Source: Turnera subulata
Lineage: Eukaryota > Streptophyta > Magnoliopsida > Malpighiales > Passifloraceae
NCBI GenBank assembly: GCA_028386065.3
Contig: MK922467.1
Span: 36,392-100,391 of the forward strand
DNA: 64,000 nt
Direction: 5' to 3'
Program-made: the position numbers and the translations under genes
Notes under the pieces: model-generated
Told to the model about the DNA's origin: nothing
Database searches by the model: none
The model's input: the letters and a program-made list of their open reading frames with translations, nothing else
Shown: in pieces, positions 43,468-54,200 of the stretch
Numbering within the stretch: position 1 is the first letter of the stretch
Layout of the letters: each line of letters opens with the position of its first letter

Positions 43468-43901
43468 ATGTCTTCCTCTACCATTATCTGTCTCCTTTCC
43501 ATACTTGCAATCATCCCATTTCAAGCCTCTGCCAATAGCTCCATAAACCTTGATCCCTTTCGCAACCATTACACAGTTCATGTCATCAATGGTTTCAGCA
43601 ACAATGACCAACCAATGTTGATTCATTGTTGGTCAAGGAATGATGATCTTGGACACCATACCTTGTACATTGGGGGAGACTTAACTTCAGGTTTGGCCTC
43701 AGGATTGTACCTCCCTCTACCCATTTTTACTGTGACTTCAAACGGGGTGAAAAACATCTCACTGAAGTTACTGTGTTTGATGAGGATGAGGTGCTGGGTT
43801 TGTGCAACAAGACACAAAAATGTTATTGGCGGGGCCAAGAAGACGGACTGTTTTTCAGTAATGATAGCTCGTCTTGGAAAAAGTTGTATATGTGGAATTA
43901 A
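43468..43901 (+). pseudogene. S-protein homologue SPH4, frameshifted
   Basis: Starts with an intact signal peptide (IICLLSILAIIPF) and the VHVINGF and CWSRNDDLG motifs. At 43681-43683 one base is missing relative to the other three copies, in the codon after GGD, where the reading frame leaves the family sequence. The rest of the family sequence (FYCDF, TVFDEDEV, CYWRGQ, SWKKLYMWN) continues in the next frame without any stop to the TAA at 43899-43901. This single deletion is therefore the only visible lesion and the loss is recent, or it is a sequencing error. As it stands the product would have a foreign C-terminal half lacking three of the four conserved cysteines in place. Confidence 0.88.
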
Positions 43902-44652
43902 AGCAAAAGAAAGATGGTGAGACTGAAATTTACTATGTTCTTAGCTTTTCATTCTCTTAAAGAATAAAATTGTGACAAGGACTTCAAACCATAGTTTTGT
44001 TACTTTTGCATTTTTTTTTCTTCTTCATATTTATTACACTAGAAACTCAATGAATTGATCAAGAGTAAGTAATATTCACTTGTTATTTCAACCAAAATAT
44101 CTGCTGCGAAGTTGGAAGCTAAAATGTTAAGTTCCTACGAGAATGAGAGGCAGTAGTTAAGAAAAAGCAAAGAACCAAGTATGGGAAGCAGCACTGAACT
44201 AAAAGGTAGAATTATTATCCTTGGGCTGCAACGCTATTTCATCCACTAAATTACTTTCGCTTCCCCACAGCCATCTCTCTCATTTTCAAAGGGACATCAT
44301 CAACATCAGATTAAAGATGTAGTAACAGCCTTTTAGTGGTGGCATCTGTTGACAATCCCAGACCCTCCTTAAGGAATTTAGCTGCCATTGACAGATCCCA
44401 GGGTAGAAGCAACCCTCGTTTTTATAGTAACATTGTACACCAACTGTCCAGTGAGGAGCCATTCTTTTCCGGTTTTCTGAAACTTTATATCCTTCGTGGG
44501 GGAACCCTTTCTTTCAAAGTCAATTCCTCGTTACGCTACATGTCCAGCCACCTGGTAGCAAGACTATCCGATATAGAGACTTAAAAACAGTTTTCTAGCA
44601 TGTCGAACGAAATCCCAAATCTGCACATACAACAAATAAGGATATTATAGCA
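43902..44652. other. Between SPH4 and the PPR gene
   Basis: 43950-44030 matches the SPH3 3' flank (GGACTTCAAACC). The rest, 44040-44650, holds no recognised gene; part of it is probably the 3' UTR of the PPR gene on the minus strand. Confidence 0.5.
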
Positions 44653-47279
44653 CTATAATAGGCTTCCGAAATGCTTTTCCATAGCTTGCAATAGCACTAA
44701 TGCCTCATCACCACGCCCTAGCTTCAGTAAACCATCTACCAAAGTGGAATAAGTTATTGCATTCGGCATTGGGCCATTTGCATTCATTCCCTCAAAAAGC
44801 TGTATCGCCTCATCTATCTTTTGCACCTTACAGTATCCATTAATGAGGATGCTGTAACTATGATTATCAGGTGTGCAACTAGTGCTCCTCATCAGATCAA
44901 ACACTTCTCTAGCTTTATCCATTTCTCCTTGCGAACAATATGCATCCATTATTGAATTGTGAGTTACGACATCTGGACGGATACCCCAGTGATTCATTGT
45001 TTCGAGCAAAGCTTGAACATCACAAAACCTGCCTTCTTTGCAAAATGCACCGATCAATGTATTGAAAGGAACAACATCAGGTGAAATTTCTGTACGAGAC
45101 ATACCATTGAAAACTCCCTTAGCGTCATCTATCTTTCCCATCTTACAGTATCTGTTAATGAGGATGTTGTAACTACGATTATCAGGTGTGCAACCAGTGC
45201 TCCTCATCAGATCAAACACTTCTCTAGCTTTATCCATTTCTCCTTGCGAACAATATGCATCCATTATTGAATTGTGAGTTACGACATCGGGACGGATACC
45301 CCAGTGATTCATAGCATCAAGAACTTCCTTAGCTTCATCTATCTTCTGCATCTTACAGTATCCATTAATGAGGGTGTTGTAACTGCGAACATTAGGTGTG
45401 CAGCCAGTGCTCCTCATCAGAGGAAGCACATCTCTAGCTTTATCCATTTCTCCGCGCGAACAATATCCATCCATTAGTGAATTGTACGTGACGACATTGG
45501 GATGGATACCCAATTGATCCATAGCATCAAGAACTTCCTTAGCTTCATCTATCTTCTGCATCTTACAGTATCCATTAATGAGGGTGGTGTAACTGCGAAC
45601 ATTAGGTGTGCAGCCAGTGCTCCTCATCAGAGGAAGCACATCTCTAGCTTTATCCATTTCTCCGCGCGAACAATATCCATCCATTAGTGAATTGTAAGTG
45701 ACGACATTGGGATGGATACCCAATTGATCCATAGCATCAAGAACTTCCTTAGCTTCATCTATCTTCTGCATCTTACAGTATCCATTAATGAGGGTGGTGT
45801 AACTGCGAACATTAGGTGTGCAGCCAGTGCTCCTCATCAGAGGAAGCACATCTCTAGCTTTATCCATTTCTCCGCGCGAACAATATCCATCCATTAGTGA
45901 ATTGTAAGTGACGACATTGGGATGGATACCCAATTGATCCATAGCATCAAGAACTTCCTTAGCTTCATCTATCTTCTGCATCTTACAGTATCCATTAATG
46001 AGGGTGTTGTAACTGCGAACATTAGGTGTGCAGCCAGTGCTCCTCATTAGAGGAAGCACATCTCTAGCTTTATCCATTTCTCCGCGCGAACAATATCCAT
46101 CCATTAGTGAATTGTAAGTGACGACATTGGGATGGATACCCAATTGATCCATAGCATCAAGAACTTCCTTAGCTTCATCTATCTTCTGCATCTTACAGTA
46201 TCCGTTAATGAGGATGTTGTAACTTTGAATATTAGGTGTGCAACCTTTCCTCATCATGAAATCAAACACTTCTCTAGCTTTATCCATTTCTCTGAGCGAA
46301 CAATATCAATCCATTAGTGAACTGTAGGTGACGACATCCGGACGGATACCCAATCGATCCATACTATCAAAAACCTCCTTTGCTTCGTCTATCTTTTGCA
46401 TTTTACAGTATCCGTTGACGAGGATGTTGTAACTACGAAGATTCGGTGTGCAACCTTTGTTCATCATCAGAGCAAACACTTCTCTAGCTTTATCCATTTC
46501 TCCGCAGGAACAATATCCATCCATTAGCGAATTGTAAGTGACTTCATCAGGACGGATACCCAATTGATTCATTGTTTTCAGCAAAGCTTGAGCCTCCGAA
46601 GTCCTCCCCTTTTTGCAAAAAGCATCGACCAATATATTAAAGGTGATAACATTAGGAGCAATCCCTCTGTTGATAATTTTGGAGAGGCAATCCAAACCCT
46701 CAGAAACTCGTTCTTTGCCTTTGTCCACTCTTCCCCTCAGCAACCCAACAACAGAATCGGTTTCCCCAGTCTTGCATAAGCAATTCACCAAAATGGAGAG
46801 TGTATAAGCATCGGGAGAGGGTCCTCGCTGTAAGATTTCTTTGGACAGAGAGATTACTGTGTCATAATGTCTCATTCGGACAAGGGCCGATAATGACTTA
46901 TTGAATTTGCTAATAGGAGGCAAAGGAACCTCATCAAGCATTCTAAAGGCATAACTGGTGGGTTGTGCTGTGCTTCTGGGTTGTGTCTGGGATTATCAGC
47001 ATAACTGGTGGGTTTAGTTTTGAGGTATTTTTTTGGTGGGTTGTGTCTGGGTTTCTGTCTCCCTCCATTGGAACTGACACTACTACTACTACTACTACTA
47101 TTATAAGTACAAAGAACAAGACGACGAAAAGACGACTCACCGGCGGCGACGACGGAGAAACGCAGGCCAGGAAGGGATATTGATGATGCTGATGATGATG
47201 GGTTTGGCCTCAAGAACTGGTGCTGGTGGCTGTGAACAACACAAACAGAAACAGAAACGCAAGAGACTGTTAGTTCCAT
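44653..47279 (-). pseudogene. P-class PPR protein gene (restorer-of-fertility-like), disrupted
   Basis: Read from 47279: a Ser/Arg-rich N terminus that looks like an organelle transit peptide, with a Ser run from an ACT trinucleotide repeat near 47079-47102, then about 20 PPR motifs of 35 residues to the TAG at 44653. Such proteins bind RNA in mitochondria or plastids, one base per motif. The spacing, PNVVTYNSLMDGYC-type motifs and lack of introns fit the RFL subgroup. Two lesions: a 50-bp partial duplication near 46955-47005 (ACCCACCAGTTATGC occurs twice) shifts the frame between the transit peptide and motif 1, and TGA at 46306-46308 replaces a Gly codon in motif 6. After that stop the frame stays open for about 550 codons. 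An ATG at 46287 could start a shorter protein without transit peptide. The core consists of near-identical 210-bp repeats. Confidence 0.88.
45310..46359 (-). repeat. 210-bp tandem repeats encoding double PPR motifs
   Basis: Five copies in register, beginning CATAGCATCAAGAAC at 45310, 45520, 45730, 45940 and 46150 (plus strand); the outer two are more diverged and the three central ones nearly identical. Each encodes two 35-residue PPR motifs. Copies differ at very few positions, one of them the codon for residue 5 of the second motif. Confidence 0.9.
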
Positions 47280-47375
47280 GTTCCTTCTCTTCTTCCCCTC
47301 TCTTTCTCTCTGTCTCTCCCAAAACAAACCGAGTCCAGTCGTCCCAGTGGTAAAGATAGTTAAAAGCTAATGGAT

Positions 47376-50164
47376 GGGATAATGGCTAAGAAAGTCCTAA
47401 AACTTTAGGTGTAATCCTATTTGAGTCCTAAAATGTTTTAGCTGATTATTCGAGTCCTAAAATGTTATAATAGAGTCCAATTGAGTCTTAAAACTATTTG
47501 TTATCAAATTTAGATGTTAAGTTTGTAACTTTTAGTCCTTTAAGTTCTCCAACATACTTATTATGATCCCTCTATAACAATTTGGATTAATTAGGTCCTA
47601 AAATTTTAAGAATTTTAAACCATAGATTTTAAATCCTAAAATTTTTAAACTGTAAAACTTCAAATCTTAACACCCTAAATCTTAAATTCTAAAATAATAA
47701 ATCTTGAATCTTAAAATTTTAAACACTAAACGTTTGGCTCTAAACTCTAAACATAAATATTCTAAACCTTAAATCTTAAAATTCTAAAATATGCTAAAAA
47801 TTCTAAACCCTAAACATTAAATATCAAATCCTAAAACTGTAAATGTTAATTTTTAAACTTAAATTCTAAAAATCTAAACCCAAAAACCCAAAGTCCTAAA
47901 ACTTTAAGGGTAAAATTTTTAATTCTAAACCCTAAAATACTAAAATACTAAAATACCCTAATCCTAAACACAAATAATATACCCTATAAGATAAACCATA
48001 AAACGATTAAAATCTTTAAATTCAAGCTCATGAATTTGAAAAATCCTAAACTACAAATTTTGAAATCTTAAGTACTAAATTCAAAATCTCTAAACCATAA
48101 ATCCTAAAATACTAAAATACAAAATCTTAAATACTAATATATTATTCTTATAGTTTAAGATCTAAGGTTTAGAATTTTAATTTAGAGCCTTCGGCTATAG
48201 GGATTTCATTTTTAGAGTTCTGAAGATTTTAAATTTTAAAATTTTTGGAATTAAGGGGTTTTAGCGTTTAGGATTTTAGATTTAAAGGTTTTAAGTTTAT
48301 ATTTTTTTATATTTATAATTTGATTTTAGATTTTAATGGTTTAAGTTTATATTTTTTTGATATTTATAATTTTAAAGTTTAGGAGTTTTGGATTTAGAAT
48401 TTCAATAATGCTAGAGATACAAAGAAACTCTCACTAAGAGTCTCTTACTAATATATGTGGCATATGCCACGTCACATAAAATCAATAACTCTCCACCTCT
48501 TTTTTATTTTTTCCTTTCTTAGTATTGATTTTTTTTGAAACGCATTGATTTTACTTTTCAATTTAATAACTAAATTACAATAATTTTATTTTTTCACCGC
48601 TTTCTCGCCTCCTCCTCCTGCAACCTTTGCATCTTGAAACAATTCTTCAAAAATTTTTATTATCACTGTTGGCCTCGCAAAATCCATTACCAGCACTTTG
48701 TTCCTCATCAATCTTTACACTCACTTCCCCCATCTTTGGGTCTGCGTTTTTGCACATATATATCTATCTATTTCTTGGTTTTCGGAATCAAGAACATTAA
48801 CAAAGTAGAATTTGATTGACAGAAACAACATTTTTTCCTTTCATTCTGACAATCGGCAATGTTGGTTAAGTATTAGTTCTTGTTGTTTCGTCATAAGCTA
48901 ACTATCGTCGTTAGGGAAAAAAAGAGTAAGAACTACAGTTGGTGTTTCTTTGTACTTTAATTTATATTTAATGTTTAAGTGGTCGTTTAACATTTAGTAT
49001 AGTACTCTAACAATCCTAAATACATTACTAAATTAGGGTTTGTAAGTTTAAAGGCACACAACAAAAGGGGATAGATATAGAAGAGAAGGCGAGATATGGA
49101 TTTGTAAGGATAATGGTGAAAGAAATCTTAGATCTTTTTACTGGAAAAAGAGTTGTGATTTCATTAAAAAATATTACAATATAAAAAAAACCTCAAATTG
49201 CTTTGTTAACTATAAGAGCCCCTGGTGGAAGAAGTCACGCTCAAAATCTTGCAGATCTGGACTTGAAGATTCCCCAATTGATTGAGGAATAGTTCTTTTA
49301 GTATAATAAGGAGAATAAAAAGATCGTACAAAGAAAAAGAATTATTAAAGAACATATGTAAAGGGAAAAGTTGGAGGGGGAGATGAGAATTGCGATGGTG
49401 ATTGACCAGTAGAATAAAAATCTTGGGGAATTGTTTCAAGAAGCAAGGTTGTAGGATGAGGCGAGTAATTTAATTATTAAAATTGAAAAGAAAAATCAAT
49501 ACTAAGAAAGAAAAAAATAAAAATGAGGTAAAGAGTTATTAATTTTAGGTGACGTGGCATATGCCACATATATTAGTAAGAGACTCTTAGTAAGAGTTTC
49601 TTTGTATCTCTAGCATTATTGTTAGAATTTTGGGGTTAGAGTTAAGGTTATGATTTTAGGATTTAGAATTTAATTTTTTTAAGGTTATTGTTTAAGAATT
49701 TAGTGTTTAAGGTTAGATTTTCTACAATTAGGGTTTAATCTAGAGTTTAGTGTTTAAATTGTTAAGATGCAAAGATTTGTTATTTTAAAGCTTAGAATAT
49801 AATGTTTAGAATTTCAGAATTCTTAAGAATTAGGATTGTAAGATTTAGTATTTTAAGGTTTAAGATCTTAATATTTAAGATTTTTAGAGCTGAAATATAT
49901 AATTTGGGGACTAAATTAACCCAAATTATGATAGAGTGACCATAATGAATATTTTAAAATATTTACAGGAGTAAAATTTATAAAATAACACCAGATTTTG
50001 ATAAAAAAAAAATAAGTTTAGGATTCAATTAGACTCTATTATAATATTTTAGGATTCAATTAGATTCTATTATAATGTTTTAGGACTCCAATAACCAACT
50101 AAGAAATTTTAGGACTCAAATAGGATCACACCTAAAGTTTTAGGACTTCCTAAGCTATTATCCC
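47376..50164. mobile_element. Mutator-like foldback element at the PPR 5' flank, carrying another element
   Basis: Ends GGGATAATGGCTAAG and GCTATTATCCC, with inverted arms matching for about 120 bp or more. The 9-bp TSD CTAATGGAT lies at 47367-47375 and 50165-50173. The interior consists of degenerate CTAAA-type heptamers on the left (CCTAAAATT, AACCCTAAA) and their reverse complement on the right, so nearly the whole element is a giant inverted repeat. No ORF. It starts only 97 bp upstream of the likely PPR start codon. The original length without the nested element is about 1.56 kb. Confidence 0.85.
48403..49621. mobile_element. Nested Mutator-like element (1,219 bp)
   Basis: Inverted termini starting CAATAATGCTAGAGATAC and a perfect 9-bp TSD TTAGAATTT (48394-48402, 49622-49630). 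Arms of about 95 bp include the palindromes GTGGCATATGCCAC and CTAAGAGTCTCTTA. No transposase; ORFs are short and featureless. It sits in the centre of the foldback element and is therefore younger. Confidence 0.9.
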
Positions 50165-50254
50165 CTAATGGATAAAGCTAAGTTTTCTTTTGGTTATTTT
50201 TCATGCTGGGAAGAACACAACAAAGTCGAAGTGGAGTTATCACTACTAATATGG

Positions 50255-50400
50255 GGTTGGTAAGCCACTTGGTTCCTTTTAATCGAGGTTTCGGGTTCGA
50301 GTCCTCGTTTATGTAGAAAATTCTCATTGGGAGACTCACTCACCATACTCAGGTGCGTGACCAGGGTCAAACCGAAGTGCAGCTATCACTCACGTAACTA
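50255..50400 (+). mobile_element. SINE-like repeat, copy 2
   Basis: Contains GTAAGCCACTTGG and a strong B-box-like motif, GGGTTCGAGTCC (50293-50304), followed by the same segments as copy 1 (TATGTAGAA, TTGGGAGACTCACT, CTCAGGTGCGTGA). It is not a tRNA gene: no cloverleaf can be drawn. TSDs not resolved. Confidence 0.55.
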
Positions 50401-51239
50401 ATATAGGATTAGTTGTTCAGCACTATTATAACTTATTTTTTAAGATCATCCTAATTAAATTCAGCATATAGTCATAATCAAATGTGTTATTTCCTATCTA
50501 AAAAATTATGTTGTGCACAAGCACGTATTACTTATTTTATCATTTAGTTGAATATACAAAAAATGTTAATTATTGTTTTAGTTATCTTATATTAGAACTT
50601 TAAACTACCATATCGTTCCCAATAAATTGAAATTTAGAATTTTCTTGAAATTTTTACTGTAAGTTATAAAATTTATATTCAAATAGATTCTCATGGATTG
50701 ATAAATCTAATTGTTGATGAAATATGATTGGCCAACAATATGAGAGAAAATATTATCCTACATAATAGAGATACGGGTAAAGCTTCTCATGATCTATTTA
50801 CAAACAAATATAAAATCCAGAGGTAACTCCTTGTGTATTTTAGGCATCCAGTTCAGATAACTTTTCATTTTTTCTACTTTTGAAAACAAAATAATCACAT
50901 TATTTCTTTTTGGTAACCCAAAAAAAACTATAAAATCATATTTTTTTATAATTTTATAAAAATAAATGGGTGAAATGTTTGACATATTATCTAAAAATTA
51001 TCTCAGTTTGTTTGGAGCGCGAAGTTTCATTTTATAAACAAACCACTAGCATAACTACACGGAGGAATAAATTACTCTTGGAGGGTATTTCAGTCGTTAT
51101 GTAGTAAAAGAGATGAAGGGAAGTGTAGTTATAAACAAGTGGAGTAATAACACCTCCCTAATTATAATTATCACTCCCAACTTTTGTTGTCCCTTGCACC
51201 GGGGATAGCCTATTTCTGGCTCAAAGTTAAAGAGCATTG
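50401..51239. other. AT-rich intergenic region
   Basis: No gene, RNA or structured repeat recognised on either strand. Confidence 0.55.
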
Positions 51240-51242
51240 CAT

Positions 51243-54200
51243 TCATTCAAAATCAATGCGAAACAGCAGCAGCAAATACGTTATCCTCATACAGAAGTCT
51301 AGAAACAGCAGAGGGGGAGTTACAATGGAAATATAATCGGTAGTTGAACTAAGCGCAGACTTAGCTAAGAAATCAGCCACCATATTGCCCTCCCTACAAG
51401 TGAAATGAAACTCACAAATCAAAAAGGAAGAGTAGAGAGAGCGAACACAACTCATTAGGGGGCAAGCTTCCATCCGACTCGAAACCACACAATTCAGTAC
51501 ATCCACCAATTCATGATTATCCGAAGCCAAAGCACCTGCTGAGCACCCAATTCCGCAGCAAGCACTAAACCATCATACACCGCCCAAAGCTCCGCCATGG
51601 CGACCGAAGATGGAGGGATTTGGTGCTTAAAGCCACCAATCCACGTCCCAGAGGAATCTCGAGCCACCCCACCAGCAGCACTCAAACCATTCGCTTGACA
51701 TACAGCTGCATCAACATCAACCTTCAGGAACCCGGCCGGTGGAGCTAACCAACCTAAATCCGTCACCACCAACGAACCCCCTGCAGGAGTGCTTCAGTCA
51801 TACTGTGCATGGAGGAGAAATATACGAACATAATGGACAATGTCAGAGACTTTAGCTGTCGTAAATTTCCCACAATGCACCAAAACTCTGTCATTACGCC
51901 ACTTCCATAAGAGCCAAACAGCCATCCCAAAAAGCACACTTGGCGAGGAAGCACATTGGAAAGAAAACTACCTACGCAGGCCTTCCACCAACCAATCCAT
52001 CAAACTCAAAGAGAAGAAAGCCTGCTGATCCGCCGGATTCAGCAAACGGCGCCACACCTCCCTAGTACAGGAACAATCCCTCAAGGCATTTAAGGCCGTC
52101 TCGCAGTAATTACAAGTCGATGAATCCGTTAAGTGTCTCCGAAAGCGCTGTGCATTGGTCATAATAGCACCATGTCTCACCTGCCAAAGAAAAGTATGAG
52201 CTCGTGGAAGACCAGGCCACTTCCATAACACTCACCACAAGCCCTGACTAGGAGAAACTACCCGAGAACCAGAGAGAGCAGAGTAGGCTGCCCGTACCGT
52301 ACAATCACCCGAAGGAGTTCCATCCCAGAAGACTGAGTCCTCCCCATTAACCACAATCGGAGGAGGATAGGAATGAAACTGATCTAATAGAGTAGACGGG
52401 AGGTATGGATTTAACATCTCCCAATACCATATGCCATAAGGCCGGACGAGATCAGCCAAAACTGCATGCTTAAGTTCTCCAGGAACCTCATCCAACCGTC
52501 CTACCCCAGGGAACCAGGAATCTTGCCAAAAACGAATCATCTTCCCATCACCAAAAACCCACGTCAAACCATCCTGTACAGTAGCCCATACCCGGCAAAT
52601 ACCTCGCCAAATATGAGAAGTCTGTGTACGACGCTTAACTTCAGGAACCAATGTCTGGCGGCAACCATACTTCGCACGCAAAAGCCTAACCCACAAAGCC
52701 TGAGGCTTCGAAATCAGACCCCAAGCTAACTTAGCTAAAAAAGCCTCGTTAGCCTGACGCATATTACGCAGACCCAAGCCCCCATTAGCCTTGGGAGCAC
52801 AAACAACATCCCATGCCACCAGAGACGGCTTGCGTTGAGCAAGACTTGACCCACATAAGAAACCCCGGGCAGCCTGGTCAACCTTGTCACAAAGGCCAAC
52901 AGGTAACGGCACAACCTGCATCGAATATGACGGGATAGATTGGATCACAGAATGGGCTAAAACCAATCTACCCGCAAAGGAGAGAGAATTGGCCTTCCAG
53001 CCAGCTAATCGTTGTTCCACCCGGTCAGTAATATGACGAAAAGTAGCTGAAGTAACCCGTCCATGAACTAGAGGAAAACCTAAGTATTTTCCCAAATCCG
53101 GAGTGCTCTGAATACCTAGTTTCGCCGAAATAGAGCTCGCCAAACCACGCGAGACATGCTTTAAGAAAAACACTTTAGGCTTTGCCTTGCTAACCTTCTG
53201 TCCAGAACTGACACAAAAAACCTCCAACCACCGAAGAATAACCTCCGCCTGAGCAACAGAGGCCTCTGTAAAAAGAACCAAATCATCAGCAAAAAACATA
53301 TGAGACACTGGTATGGGTGAGCAAAACGTCGGTACGGTATATACCGTACCGATTGCTTGATATACCGACATTTCCGACCACCTAAAATTCCGACCGATGC
53401 CGTGCCAACTTCTGCACTACACCGATCGGTATCATACCGAGCAATACAAATGTCGGTTCGGTGGTAAGCAATGCCGACCGAACACCAAAAAAGTTCACGC
53501 CCAATTTTGCATCTTCACCAAGAGAATGAAGGGAAAAATTAGCAAGACGAGGAAAGGGAAGAACTTAGGTTCTTTATACAATCCATTTTTTTAAATTAAC
53601 TGGTTCAGATCTATCTTTTCCCCCAATACTTATTCCAAGCCTAATCACTTACAAAAAATCATAGAGAATCGTCATTCACATACCAAGAAAAAACCCAAAC
53701 ACTAAAAAAAATTAAACCCAATAACCTACCACGGCTCATGCTAACCACAATAGCAATGATCCCCAATAAAAAAAGCAACGATTGGGAGGAGACAGAGGAG
53801 ACGCAAAAGAGGACTAAGGGAAGGGACAAAGGGGGCGTGAGGATCGGGGAAGGGGGAAGGAGAAGGTAGATGGGAAAAAAGAAAGAGTGGAGGAAAGAGT
53901 GATATATAGAAACACTGATTATGGAGGAGAAGAGTGAATGAAGGATGAGGGTGACAAAAATGGCAGAGCTGCGGCGTGGGAGATGGGGAGAGAGATGAGC
54001 GAAAGTGAGGGAGAGAAAAGAAGTGATTTTAGGGTTTGTATTTTTTGGGTTAGTATTTTAATAGGTGGGTTGGGTCATGGCCAGTGTAATTTGGTTGGGC
54101 TTGAGAGGTGTGAATGTTGGGTTGGGTAAGATTAGATGTCTTGGGCTGGTCGGTATCGGCTCATACCGAAAACCGACGGTTCAACCCCGATGCCGACCGA

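Noticed and set aside
45274..46317. Repeated plus-strand ORFs of 61-67 codons
   Set aside because: Antisense shadows of the 210-bp PPR repeats; their apparent repetition simply mirrors the gene.
47400..48400. Degenerate telomeric array (CCTAAA-like)
   Set aside because: Units are irregular heptamers such as CTAAAAT, bounded by inverted repeats and a 9-bp TSD, so they are the interior of a foldback transposon.
50285..50310. tRNA gene
   Set aside because: Only a B-box-like motif is present; no acceptor stem, anticodon arm or A box at proper distance.
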